This document shows, piece by piece, positions 33,004 to 40,912 of a DNA stretch of 64,000 nucleotides. How positions within the stretch are numbered: position 1 is the first letter of the stretch; each line of letters opens with the position of its first letter. The translations under genes were made by a program, and so were the position numbers. Source of the DNA: JBBTSQ01 sp039795895. GTDB lineage: Bacteria; Patescibacteriota; Minisyncoccia; Phycocordibacterales; JBAYGS01. The stretch spans positions 1 through 64,000 of the forward strand of contig JBDKKW010000002.1 of assembly GCA_039795895.1 (NCBI GenBank), given 5' to 3'. The notes under the pieces were generated by a model. The model did no database searches, was not told the DNA's origin, and was given only the letters and a program-made list of their open reading frames with translations.

Positions 33004-33032
33004 GTACCTCAGAACTTGAGGTTGGTAGATAG

Positions 33033-33064
33033 CTTCCTGTCACACAGGAAGAACCTTGATGTAA
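33033..33064 (+). promoter_or_regulatory. Leader hairpin with AGGAAG-ATG-TAA start-stop
   Basis: CTTCCTGT/ACAGGAAG with loop CAC forms a perfect 8-bp hairpin that hides the Shine-Dalgarno-like AGGAAG. Seven bases on comes ATG directly followed by TAA (33059-33064). A minimal start-stop element in the leader of the next gene is possible. Confidence 0.4.
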
Positions 33065-33084
33065 AGAAGAGTGACACGAAAAAA

Positions 33085-33354
33085 ATGGAGACCAGTGAAC
33101 TGATCTTGGGGCTTTCGAGCCTCACTGGGAACCCTCTATCCGTGACTTCTTTGCTCCGTGGTCAAGCACGCTACGCAAGTAGCTGGCAAGGCCTCTACCC
33201 TTGGGCGCGAAAACCTGGGGTGGTGGTTGGAGTGACATCGGTGTATCAGTTCTGTTTACAAACGAACAAGAAAATCTCGACAACGTCCTGGACAGTTCTC
33301 GCATTCGAGATTGCCCTCATGGCAGTCTCACACGGATTGAACCCCGTGCAGTAA
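33085..33354 (+). CDS. Hypothetical protein (orphan gene)
   Basis: An 89-residue protein of unknown function starting at METSELILG. The frame also extends upstream to a TTG at 33016, and no good Shine-Dalgarno sequence fixes the start, so the N-terminus is uncertain. The C-terminal half may contain one weak membrane helix (SWTVLAFEIALMAVSHG). The promoter lies about 80 bases upstream. Confidence 0.55.
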   Translation: METSELILGLSSLTGNPLSVTSLLRGQARYASSWQGLYPWARKPGVVVGVTSVYQFCLQTNKKISTTSWTVLAFEIALMAVSHGLNPVQ

Positions 33355-33457
33355 TGGAGAAGGCTATCAGGTAACGACGGCGAGATTTTTTCATCTGAAG
33401 TGTACGCTCATGCGCACAATTGCACTATTGTTCGGAGGGAAACCAATCGCAAGTACG

Positions 33458-33487
33458 AAGCTCCGCAGGCACCTGCGGAGCTTTTTT
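33458..33487 (+). terminator. Intrinsic terminator
   Basis: AAGCTCCGCAGG/CCTGCGGAGCTT stem followed by a T-run. Confidence 0.9.
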
Positions 33488-33568
33488 CACTCTTGACTCT
33501 TTGGAGAATATCCGGTAGTCTCAATGGCGGAATACAGAACAAAAGCTACAAAAGAAAGAGAGAAAATT

Positions 33569-33835
33569 ATGGATGCCCCAAACACAGATCTTGCTAGCCG
33601 AATTGCCGGGATTTTAAAAGAGGCACCGGTGGGAAGCGCGACCAGACAATTGGTAAATTGGCATGGAAAGGAACTGGAAAAGGGTATGACTTCAATCAAC
33701 GTTACCGGCACCAGTGGCGTAACCCACCCCGAACAACTGAGTGACACTGAACTCGCTTCCGTCATCGAAGAACACGCGGCTGAATTCATGCGCATGGTCA
33801 ATGCCCCCACAGTCCCCGATCGCGAACTCCTCTGA
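33569..33835 (+). CDS. Hypothetical protein (orphan gene)
   Basis: An 88-residue soluble, acidic protein starting at MDAPNTDLASR, with AAAGAGAG upstream. The frame is open for 15 more codons, but that part contains the Shine-Dalgarno region. It is helical at both ends. No family is recognised. It has its own terminator. Confidence 0.65.
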   Translation: MDAPNTDLASRIAGILKEAPVGSATRQLVNWHGKELEKGMTSINVTGTSGVTHPEQLSDTELASVIEEHAAEFMRMVNAPTVPDRELL

Positions 33836-33851
33836 CTCACACCGAGTCATC

Positions 33852-33890
33852 AACCTCATTTCAGCCATGGCTGAAATGGGGTTTTATTTT
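33852..33890 (+). terminator. Intrinsic terminator
   Basis: CATTTCAGC/GCTGAAATG stem with loop CATG, then GGGTTTTATTTT. Confidence 0.85.
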
Positions 33891-33917
33891 GAACAATTCA
33901 AGACTTAAAAAGATATT

Positions 33918-33945
33918 AAAAAGCCCGCCATACGTGTGGCGGGCT
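33918..33945 (-). terminator. Intrinsic terminator of the second small RNA candidate
   Basis: AGCCCGCCA/TGGCGGGCT stem followed by TTTTT on the minus strand. Confidence 0.9.
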
Positions 33946-34046
33946 CGTTCGTCCATTTCTTCTTGCCGTAAGAACGATTCGGCAAGTATAGCCCGTGGCC
34001 TACTTTCCCGAAACCGGGCCAACCTCGGGAATCACTTATTCAGTGT
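33918..34046 (-). ncRNA. Candidate small RNA downstream of mreB2
   Basis: A unit of about 125 bases on the minus strand with a canonical promoter (34053-34080), no ORF and a strong terminator. It contains CTTGCCG/CGGCAAG and a nested CCCGAGG...CGGG region. It lies next to a hairpin element. The class is not recognised. Confidence 0.55.
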
Positions 34047-34052
34047 GGCCTT

Positions 34053-34080
34053 ATAGTACAGGACAAGAAAATCTTGTCAA
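34053..34080 (-). promoter_or_regulatory. Sigma70-type promoter of the small RNA candidate
   Basis: TTGACA (34075-34080) and TACTAT (34053-34058) on the minus strand, 16 bases apart. Confidence 0.75.
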
Positions 34081-34100
34081 ATTATAACCACCGTATTCAG

Positions 34101-34224
34101 AGAATCAGTAAAACGGTACTAGATACGAGGCACGGGAGGATTTTCGACTGAGCCATATTGGACATATGGTGAATAGAAAATCCGAACCGCAACAAAGTAG
34201 ATGGCACCGTTTTGCTGATTCTTA
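34101..34224. repeat. Stop-codon-abutting hairpin element, copy 4
   Basis: AGAATCAGTAAAACGGTACT pairs with 34203-34223. The core is diverged but keeps ACAAAGTAGATGG, the family end. One arm includes the mreB2 stop codon (34222-34224). Confidence 0.75.
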
Positions 34225-35235
34225 CCTTTTCGTGATGATGCTCTTTTTATAGGTATCGAGATGATCCAGTGCCACTCCCGTCCCCTTCACCACACAAAAC
34301 AGCGCATCCTCCGCCAAAATCGCTTTTACTCCAGTACGTCGATAGACAAGCTCCGGCAAATTGCGAAGCATAGAAGATCCGCCTGTCATAATAATTCCCT
34401 TATCAATAATATCCGCCGCGAGCTCGGGTGGAGTCTCTTGCAACACATCTTTGATTGCCTTAATCATATCGCGAAGCTCACGCGCAATCGCCTTCACGAT
34501 TTCGTTGGTTTTAATTTCCGCGGTACGAGGCAGTCCCGAGAGAAAATCTCGCCCCTTGATCACCATAGTCAACTCTTCATCGAGTGGTACCGCTGAGCCA
34601 ACCTTAATTTTAATTTCTTCTGCTGTCTGATCACCAATCGCAAGGTTGAATGTCTTTTTAATATAGTCCGCAATCGCCGCATCAATACGATTACCCGCAC
34701 ACTTCACCGAAGTCGAAGCCACAATCCCGCCGAGCGAGATCACCGCCACATCGGTCGTCCCTCCTCCGATGTCTACCACCATGTGACCAATCGGCTCGTA
34801 AATCGGGATACCCGCACCAATTGCAGCCAAAATTGGCTCCTTCACCACGTAGGCATTTTTTGCCCCCGCACGCATTGCTGCTTCGATCACCGCGCGACGC
34901 TCAGTCGAAGTCACTCCCGCTGGCACCGACACCATCACGTCTGGTTTAAAAATATTCCATCGTCCGAGTGCTTTGCCGATAAAATAGCGGAGCATTGCTT
35001 CGGTCACGCGATAATCGGCAATCACCCCATCTTTCATCGGTCGGTAGGCAATAATACTCTCGGGTGTTTTACCAATCATATTTTTGGCATCCACTCCCAC
35101 CGCCAAAATTTTATTATCCTGCTCAGAGACCGCCACCACCGATGGCTCGTTGAGCACAATCCCCTTGCCCGGCAAAAAGACCAGCGTATTCGCCGTACCT
35201 AAATCAATCCCCAATCGTTTTGAGAACATTCCCAT
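34222..35235 (-). CDS. mreB: Second MreB-type actin homologue
   Basis: A 337-residue MreB/Mbl-like protein with RLGIDLGTANTLVFL, VVDIGGGTTDVAV and IMTGGSSMLRNLPEL nucleotide-binding motifs. It differs clearly from the operon copy at 15434, so the cell has two paralogues. This is one of very few housekeeping genes here with a good Shine-Dalgarno sequence (AGGAG, seven bases before the ATG). It stands alone; its stop codon lies in a hairpin element. Confidence 0.93.
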   Translation of the reverse strand: MGMFSKRLGIDLGTANTLVFLPGKGIVLNEPSVVAVSEQDNKILAVGVDAKNMIGKTPESIIAYRPMKDGVIADYRVTEAMLRYFIGKALGRWNIFKPDVMVSVPAGVTSTERRAVIEAAMRAGAKNAYVVKEPILAAIGAGIPIYEPIGHMVVDIGGGTTDVAVISLGGIVASTSVKCAGNRIDAAIADYIKKTFNLAIGDQTAEEIKIKVGSAVPLDEELTMVIKGRDFLSGLPRTAEIKTNEIVKAIARELRDMIKAIKDVLQETPPELAADIIDKGIIMTGGSSMLRNLPELVYRRTGVKAILAEDALFCVVKGTGVALDHLDTYKKSIITKR

Positions 35236-35275
35236 AGATACTCCTATACTAAGCCTTTTTAAGTATTTGTGATAG

Positions 35276-35301
35276 TTGACAAATAGTCAGCAAAGTATAG
35301 T
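35276..35301 (+). promoter_or_regulatory. Candidate promoter for the 35339-35845 gene
   Basis: TTGACA (35276-35281) with TATAGT (35296-35301) at a short spacing of 14, or TAGTGT at 16. Confidence 0.4.
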
Positions 35302-35338
35302 GTGTAAAGTAGAAAAGTTGTTTGAGAAAGATGTACGT

Positions 35339-35845
35339 ATGAAAAGAAAACCGAAAGTTAGATCTCACCCAAGGTCCTATCCCCCAGAAACAAAAATGGG
35401 AGATATGCCAATCTGGTGTCACCACCATTGTTACAAAATGTCGATCAAAGGAATCGGTACTTGGGGGAAATCAGTGATCCTCGCAGGAAGTGCCGCGGAG
35501 CTACATATCGCCTATGAACCAAACATCGCTCGCGCAGATGCTCCTTGGACATTGATCTGGGAAATCAGACACTCGCCCAAGGAAAAAGTGACCGGAACAG
35601 TCATCTTCACAACCGAAGACGTGCGACAGGCTTTTGGGCTGACCGACAATCGTCCCGATGAAGAGAACTGGCTTCTCGAAAGGTTTGGTGGACAAGTGGC
35701 AAGCCAAGGTCACTATATCCGCTATGGACCATACCTCAATATCCCTGCCCCCGGGACTGGTCATGATGGGGATCCGAACATCTCAATCAAGATTGACCAG
35801 AAAATCAGAAGAGCTGTTGCTCGACTAATTACTGGCAAACTTTGA
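35339..35845 (+). CDS. Hypothetical protein (orphan gene)
   Basis: A 168-residue protein of unknown function starting MKRKPKVRSHPRSY, with AGAAAG nine bases before the ATG. The N-terminus is strongly basic; CHHHCYK (about residues 27-33) could bind a metal. The C-terminus has basic helices (KIDQKIRRAVARLITGKL). It has its own terminator. Confidence 0.7.
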   Translation: MKRKPKVRSHPRSYPPETKMGDMPIWCHHHCYKMSIKGIGTWGKSVILAGSAAELHIAYEPNIARADAPWTLIWEIRHSPKEKVTGTVIFTTEDVRQAFGLTDNRPDEENWLLERFGGQVASQGHYIRYGPYLNIPAPGTGHDGDPNISIKIDQKIRRAVARLITGKL

Positions 35846-35853
35846 ACACTCGC

Positions 35854-35894
35854 CCGCCCTGCACCTTTTACAAAAGGTGCAGGGCGCTTTTTTC
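35854..35894 (+). terminator. Intrinsic terminator
   Basis: GCCCTGCACCTTTT/AAAAGGTGCAGGGC stem followed by GCTTTTTTC. Confidence 0.9.
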
Positions 35895-35900
35895 TTTTTT

Positions 35901-35928
35901 AGAAATTAGGAATTAGGTATTAAAAATT
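35901..35928. repeat. Four-unit heptamer repeat upstream of murA
   Basis: AGAAATT, AGGAATT, AGGTATT, AAAAATT. Confidence 0.8.
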
Positions 35929-36008
35929 ACTTAGTTATCCCCAACAAACTGTTTTAATTATCACATATATGCTATATTTATACTATTATAAAATAAAAGG
36001 TATTGAGT

Positions 36009-37538
36009 ATGGCGTCGCAATCACACTTCGATAAGAAATTAAAAATGGTCGGATCTTTAATCACCAAACTCCGCGAAGAGCGAGGTCTCACCCAGGAGGC
36101 ACTAGCTGAAAAGATCGGCACCACCCAAAGTGGCCTGGCCCGTATCGAGTCTGGTGAACAAAACATCACAACAGAGACTCTTGCTAAAATTTCTGGTGCG
36201 CTTGAGAAAAATATTATCGAAGTATCAAAGGGCGGACTCAATATCGAAATTGAAGGTGGACATACTCTCTCAGGGACCATCGAGACCAAAACTTCCAAGA
36301 ACGCCGCTGTGGGACTGCTCTGTGCTTCCCTGCTCAACCGCAACACCACCCTCCTCAAACAAGTCCCAAGAATCGAAGAGGTAAATCGTATCATCGAAGT
36401 GCTCGAGAGTATTGGGGTCACTGTGACCTGGATTGGCAACGATCTTGAAATCAAACCACCAAAGACCTTCTCACTCGACAAGCTCAATATCGAATCTGCT
36501 ATCAAAACTCGCAGTGTGATTATGCTCATCGGTCCACTGATCCACCACTTAAAAAACTTTGCGATCCCCTACGCGGGAGGTTGTCGCTTGGGCTCTCGCA
36601 CTATCAACCCGCACTTTTTTGCTCTCGAGAAACTTGGCCTGAAAATTAAAACGGCATCAAAACAGTACGAGATATCGACCAAGAAATTAAAGGCGAACTA
36701 TATTGTCCTCTACGAATCCGGCGACACCGTGACTGAAAATGTATTAATGGCTTCAGCACTGATCCCTGGAAAAACAACTATCCGCTTTGCTTCGGCAAAT
36801 TATCAGGTGCAAGATGTGTGCTTCTTCCTCGAAAGTCTCGGGGTGAAGATTGAGGGTATCGGTACCACCACCCTCGTCGTGCACGGTGTAGAAAATATTG
36901 ATCGACCTATCACACATTTCTTGAGCGAAGATCCGATCGACTCAATGTTTTTCATTGCTACCGCCATCCTCACCAAGTCGAGCCTCACCATCACTCGCTG
37001 TCCCATCGACTTTTTAGAAATTGAACTCTTGAAGCTCGAAAAAATGGGATTCAAATACAAAATCCTTAAGCGATACAAGTCGCGAAATGGTCAGACCAAT
37101 CTCGTCGATATAAAAACATTCCCATCGACACTCAAGGCTCTTCAAGACAAGATTGAATCTCGGCCGTATCCCGGGCTCAACATCGACAACCTCCCCTTCT
37201 TTGCCGTGATTGCCACGCAAGCGAAAGGTCAAACCTTGATCCACGATTGGGTCTATGAAGAACGCGCCATCTACTACAAGGAGCTCGATAAGTTGCGCGC
37301 AGATACTATTCTTGCCGACCCACATCGACTCTATGTGAACGGTCCAACCGAGCTCAAAGGTGCTGAAGTGGTCTCGCCTCCAGCGCTCCGTCCCGCAGCC
37401 ATCATCCTCATCGGCATGCTCGGCGCCACAGGCAAATCTATCCTCCGCAATATCTATAGTATCAATCGTGGCTACGAAGATATTATCAAGCGACTACAGA
37501 GTTTGGGGGCGAAGATTAAGGTACTCCGAGATTTTTAA
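36009..37538 (+). CDS. murA: HTH-MurA fusion: UDP-GlcNAc 1-carboxyvinyltransferase
   Basis: MurA transfers enolpyruvate from PEP to UDP-GlcNAc, the first committed step of peptidoglycan synthesis. The 509-residue protein has an extra N-terminal XRE-type helix-turn-helix (about residues 13-67, LREERGLTQEALAEKIGTTQ) joined to a full MurA (about 75-505). The MurA part keeps SKNAA (the KN pair) and the catalytic cysteine in AGGCRLGSRTINPH. A DNA-binding domain on a cytoplasmic enzyme is unusual and may link wall precursor level to transcription. It starts at the ATG preceded by AAAGG; an in-frame TTG lies two codons earlier. Confidence 0.93.
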   Translation: MASQSHFDKKLKMVGSLITKLREERGLTQEALAEKIGTTQSGLARIESGEQNITTETLAKISGALEKNIIEVSKGGLNIEIEGGHTLSGTIETKTSKNAAVGLLCASLLNRNTTLLKQVPRIEEVNRIIEVLESIGVTVTWIGNDLEIKPPKTFSLDKLNIESAIKTRSVIMLIGPLIHHLKNFAIPYAGGCRLGSRTINPHFFALEKLGLKIKTASKQYEISTKKLKANYIVLYESGDTVTENVLMASALIPGKTTIRFASANYQVQDVCFFLESLGVKIEGIGTTTLVVHGVENIDRPITHFLSEDPIDSMFFIATAILTKSSLTITRCPIDFLEIELLKLEKMGFKYKILKRYKSRNGQTNLVDIKTFPSTLKALQDKIESRPYPGLNIDNLPFFAVIATQAKGQTLIHDWVYEERAIYYKELDKLRADTILADPHRLYVNGPTELKGAEVVSPPALRPAAIILIGMLGATGKSILRNIYSINRGYEDIIKRLQSLGAKIKVLRDF

Positions 37539-37545
37539 GGCAAAG

Positions 37546-37580
37546 AGTCAGACAAAAGACAACAGAACACAGATTACAGA
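37546..37580. repeat. Five-unit heptamer repeat after murA
   Basis: AGTCAGA, CAAAAGA, CAACAGA, ACACAGA, TTACAGA, starting eight bases after the stop codon. Confidence 0.9.
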
Positions 37581-37582
37581 TC

Positions 37583-37619
37583 GGAAAATCGGGCGTCCAC
37601 AACGGATGCCCGATTTTCC
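37583..37619. terminator. Terminator after murA
   Basis: GGAAAATCGGGC/GCCCGATTTTCC stem with a TCC/GGA extension around ACAAC. Confidence 0.8.
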
Positions 37620-37686
37620 TTGCGTTTCACTCAACATAGAGTTATTGTGCAAAGAGAATTGTTACTTTCAAAAAGAAAGGCTCGCT

Positions 37687-38157
37687 ATGTCCCGTCAACA
37701 TTTTCGGTCATGGGAAGAAATATGGAAAATTATCGACCCAAACAGCCTCATCGGCACTACTGTCGAGGTGTGGTACACACCTCCCGAAGCAATGTCGTTT
37801 ACCGCAGACGAAAAAGCAGAAGCTGAACTTACTGGATACTTTCGTTTCTGCATAATTGGAGTGCGTGTCGGCTCAGAGCACAATCCATTTGTAACGGGAC
37901 AATGGTACGAGTATGACAAGACAAGTAATGCATGGAAAGCCTCGGGAGCCGAGATAGATTGTATGCATGTCAAAGAAAGAGGGGGTCTTTCAAGAATCAC
38001 TGTATCAGATGGAAAAATTACAAGTGTACACCCCAAACTAAACATCCATGTGATATTTCACCCCAGAGAAAAACCAGTGCCCTTAAATCATGGTCGGGCA
38101 ATAACGGTGGCCGAAATATTCGAACTTTTTCAAAAGAGGGCTGCCGCAAGAAATTAG
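37687..38157 (+). CDS. Hypothetical protein (orphan gene)
   Basis: A 156-residue soluble protein of unknown function. GAAAGG lies six bases before the ATG. It is beta-rich in the middle (TGYFRFCIIGVRVG, SRITVSDGKITSVHPKLN), with a helical C-terminus. It is a self-contained unit with terminator. Confidence 0.7.
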   Translation: MSRQHFRSWEEIWKIIDPNSLIGTTVEVWYTPPEAMSFTADEKAEAELTGYFRFCIIGVRVGSEHNPFVTGQWYEYDKTSNAWKASGAEIDCMHVKERGGLSRITVSDGKITSVHPKLNIHVIFHPREKPVPLNHGRAITVAEIFELFQKRAAARN

Positions 38158-38166
38158 TGACTTCAA

Positions 38167-38199
38167 GACGGGCATTCGTTGCGAATGCCCGTCTTTTTC
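38167..38199 (+). terminator. Intrinsic terminator
   Basis: ACGGGCATTCG/CGAATGCCCGT stem with loop TTG, then CTTTTTC. Confidence 0.9.
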
Positions 38200-38208
38200 T
38201 TTTCTGGC

Positions 38209-38264
38209 CTAATGTCTAACTACTAATGTCTACTGTCTGTGTTCTGTTGTCTGTAATCTAATTC
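38209..38264. repeat. Eight-unit heptamer repeat upstream of priA
   Basis: Eight consecutive units all starting CT: CTAATGT, CTAACTA, CTAATGT, CTACTGT, CTGTGTT, CTGTTGT, CTGTAAT, CTAATTC. It is the longest array here, ending 17 bases before the priA start. Confidence 0.9.
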
Positions 38265-38281
38265 CATGCCACTATAGTCCT

Positions 38282-40189
38282 ATGAAAGTCATTCGCGTCA
38301 TCCCCATTGCCAAAGGCATCGGTCGCGAAACCCTCTCGTATTTCACCGGTGCAGACGTGACCGTCGGCAACATCGTCAAAGTCCCACTCCGAAATCGGAT
38401 TATTTCTGGACTGATAGTAGCAGTAGAAAATGCCGAGGATCTCAAGGCCAATCTCAAAACGCTCGACTACGAAATCCGTCGTGTCGAAAAAGTCCACGCC
38501 GAAGCAGGCCTCCCCGAAAGCTTCATCACCACTTGTGCCAAGATTGCAGAGATTTCCTACACCACCACCGGAAGTATTCTGTCGGCAATGACCCCGAATT
38601 TTCTCTTTGATGGTACCGTCATCAAAAAACTCTCCCGCATTCACGAGATGAAAGTGGCTCCACACGTCATCTCCGAGAAATTATCGATTCAAGCCGACGA
38701 CGAAGAACGCTTCTCACACTACAAGAGCCTCATCCGAGAAGATTTCGCCAAAAAGCGCTCAGTCTTTCTCTGCCTCCCATCAATTCAAGAAATCGAGACC
38801 GTCAAGGAAGCGCTCGAAAAGGGCATCGAGCCGTACACTTATGTATTGACCAGCCAGATCGAAGCCAAAGAACTCAAAAAGATTTGGAAAGACATTGCTC
38901 AAAATCCACACTCACTCCTCATCATCGGCACTCCACACTTTCTCCCTGTCTTTCGAGATGATATCGGGACTATTATTATCGAGCGCGAAAATGCCAAAGG
39001 CTACTATCTCCGCGAGCGACCATACAGCGACACTCGACTCTTCACTGAGCTTTTTGCGGAAAGCTTGGGTGCGAGATTGATCGTCGGCGACGCACTACTC
39101 CGCACCGAGACTATCTGGCGTACCAAATCAGGAGATCTTCACGAATACGCACCCCTCAAATTTCGTTCACTTTCGACTGCGGTCGTCAGCAAAATCGATA
39201 TGCGAGTGTACAGCGAAGCGGGAGGCAGAAAGTTTAGCCTCCTGTCAGATGAAGCCCATCATCTCATTTTAGAAAACAAACCAAAAAGTGAACACTGCTT
39301 CATCTTCTGTGCTCGACGAGGTCTCTCACCATCGACCGTTTGTAGCGACTGCGGAACGACCGTCGCCTGCTCGACCTGTGGCGCCCCGACCGTCCTCCAT
39401 GGCATGACCGGCAAAGATGTCGACACCAACAATTTCTTCATGTGTCACCGCTGTGGCGAAAAAAGGTCCGCTCGAGAAGTCTGTGTGCACTGTGGTGGCT
39501 GGAGATTGAAAGCTCTCGGGGTCGGCATCGACAGCGTTGAAGTCGAAATCAAACGACTCCATCCTGAAAGCACCGTCTTTATTCTCGACAAAGATCGCAT
39601 CAAGACCCACGAAAAAGCCAAAGAGATTGTCCGAAAGTTTGGAGAGACTCCGGGAAGTATCTTGCTCGGCACCGAAATGGCGCTCCCCTATCTCACCTTC
39701 AAAATCCAATCGACCATCATCGCCTCACTCGACTCATTTTTTTCTATTCCCGATTTTCGAATTGGCGAGCGAATTATGCAAATCTTGATCAAGCTCCGCA
39801 GTATCACCACCGAGCAATTCCTCCTCCAAACCAGAAACCCCGACGCCAAGCTCCTCGAGTACGGCCTCAAAGGCAACCTGCTTGATTTTTATAAAGATGA
39901 AATCACTGAGCGTGAACAATTCCTCTATCCACCGTTTAAAACTATTATCAAGCTAACTCTCGAGGGCACCAAGGACCGCGTGAGTGGACTCATCGCCGAA
40001 GCAAAACAAAAATTCGCCTCTTTTACTCCCGACGTCTTCCCGGCTTTCCTCTCCATGCGCAAAGGACAGGTGTCGATGAATATGTTGATCAAGACTGATC
40101 CCAAAAAGTCAGATCCAGCACTCAATGAGAAGATTAATTCGCTGACGCAGGAGTGGAGCGTGAGCGTGAACCCAGAAAGTTTGCTGTAG
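38282..40189 (+). CDS. priA: PriA-like primosomal protein with degenerate ATPase motifs
   Basis: PriA rebuilds replication forks away from the origin. The 635-residue protein aligns along PriA: the N-terminal DNA-binding part, a zinc-binding insert (CSDCGTTVACSTCGAP and CHRCGEKRSAREVCVHCGG), and a C-terminal domain ending in QVSMNMLIKTDP. The usual P-loop GxTGSGKT is missing: the place reads RSVFLCLPSIQEIE. The DEEH box is replaced by ERENAKGYY. So it probably cannot act as a helicase and may only serve as a loading scaffold. There is no Shine-Dalgarno sequence. Confidence 0.85.
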   Translation: MKVIRVIPIAKGIGRETLSYFTGADVTVGNIVKVPLRNRIISGLIVAVENAEDLKANLKTLDYEIRRVEKVHAEAGLPESFITTCAKIAEISYTTTGSILSAMTPNFLFDGTVIKKLSRIHEMKVAPHVISEKLSIQADDEERFSHYKSLIREDFAKKRSVFLCLPSIQEIETVKEALEKGIEPYTYVLTSQIEAKELKKIWKDIAQNPHSLLIIGTPHFLPVFRDDIGTIIIERENAKGYYLRERPYSDTRLFTELFAESLGARLIVGDALLRTETIWRTKSGDLHEYAPLKFRSLSTAVVSKIDMRVYSEAGGRKFSLLSDEAHHLILENKPKSEHCFIFCARRGLSPSTVCSDCGTTVACSTCGAPTVLHGMTGKDVDTNNFFMCHRCGEKRSAREVCVHCGGWRLKALGVGIDSVEVEIKRLHPESTVFILDKDRIKTHEKAKEIVRKFGETPGSILLGTEMALPYLTFKIQSTIIASLDSFFSIPDFRIGERIMQILIKLRSITTEQFLLQTRNPDAKLLEYGLKGNLLDFYKDEITEREQFLYPPFKTIIKLTLEGTKDRVSGLIAEAKQKFASFTPDVFPAFLSMRKGQVSMNMLIKTDPKKSDPALNEKINSLTQEWSVSVNPESLL

Positions 40190-40311
40190 AATCTCTAAAA
40201 TCACCTCATCTGCTTTGTCGCCGACTCCGCCCGCTCCCGCGCAGTAGCTCCATCTACAGCTTGGTCACGGTACTCATCGGCTTCGCGCATCTGAGGCAAT
40301 TTTAGAGATTC
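40189..40311. repeat. Stop-codon-abutting hairpin element, copy 3
   Basis: The arms GAATCTCTAAAATCACCTCA (40189-40208) and 40292-40311 pair. The core is almost identical to copy 2, yet the arms differ completely while staying complementary. It starts on the last base of the priA stop codon. Confidence 0.9.
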
Positions 40312-40330
40312 TCTCTCGACCTCCACAGTG

Positions 40331-40365
40331 TACTTCCTACTTTATACTTTTTACTTTATACTCTC
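40331..40365. repeat. Five-unit heptamer repeat upstream of def
   Basis: TACTTCC, TACTTTA, TACTTTT, TACTTTA, TACTCTC, ending five bases before the def start. Confidence 0.9.
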
Positions 40366-40370
40366 TGTAT

Positions 40371-40898
40371 ATGCCCATCATCGACCGAGAAAACCCTATA
40401 TTGCGCCAGACGGCAGTCGAAATTCCGCTTGAGAAAATCGGCTCAAAAGAGGTGCTCGGTATTATCGCCGAGATGAAAGCCGAGCTCGCAAAACAAAGCG
40501 ACGGTGTAGCTATCGCTGCTCCTCAAATCGGCCACTCGGTCCGAATCTTTGTCATCTCCGGACGAACCCTCGAGATGCTCGCCCACGAAGACGGTGATGC
40601 CGATTTTAAAGAAACCACCAAGACTCCCGACAAGGTATTCATCAATCCTAAAATCACCAAATCATCTCGCAAGAAGACCGCCATGGAAGAAGGATGTCTT
40701 TCGGTCCGCTATTTGTATGGTAAGGTGAAGCGTAGTGAAAAAGCCACGGTTGAAGCCTACGATGAGCATGGTAAAAAGTTTGTCTTGCCGGGCACCGGAC
40801 TGCTCGCACAAATCTTCCAGCACGAAACCGACCACCTCAATGGCGCGCTTTTCATCGACACTGCGACAGATGTCATCGACCTGCCTCCAAAAAAGTAA
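40371..40898 (+). CDS. def: Peptide deformylase
   Basis: Removes the formyl group from the N-terminal methionine of new proteins. The 175-residue metalloenzyme has motif 1 as GVAIAAPQIG (the usual second Gly is Ala), motif 2 EEGCLSV and motif 3 QHETDHLNG, which supply the Cys and two His metal ligands and the catalytic Glu. It is followed after 14 bases by fmt, the enzyme that adds the formyl group. There is no Shine-Dalgarno sequence. Confidence 0.95.
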   Translation: MPIIDRENPILRQTAVEIPLEKIGSKEVLGIIAEMKAELAKQSDGVAIAAPQIGHSVRIFVISGRTLEMLAHEDGDADFKETTKTPDKVFINPKITKSSRKKTAMEEGCLSVRYLYGKVKRSEKATVEAYDEHGKKFVLPGTGLLAQIFQHETDHLNGALFIDTATDVIDLPPKK

Positions 40899-40912
40899 TT
40901 TACACAAATACC

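Noticed and set aside
33400..33597. Open frame of 65 codons on the plus strand
   Set aside because: It runs through a strong terminator and into the start of the next gene in another frame.
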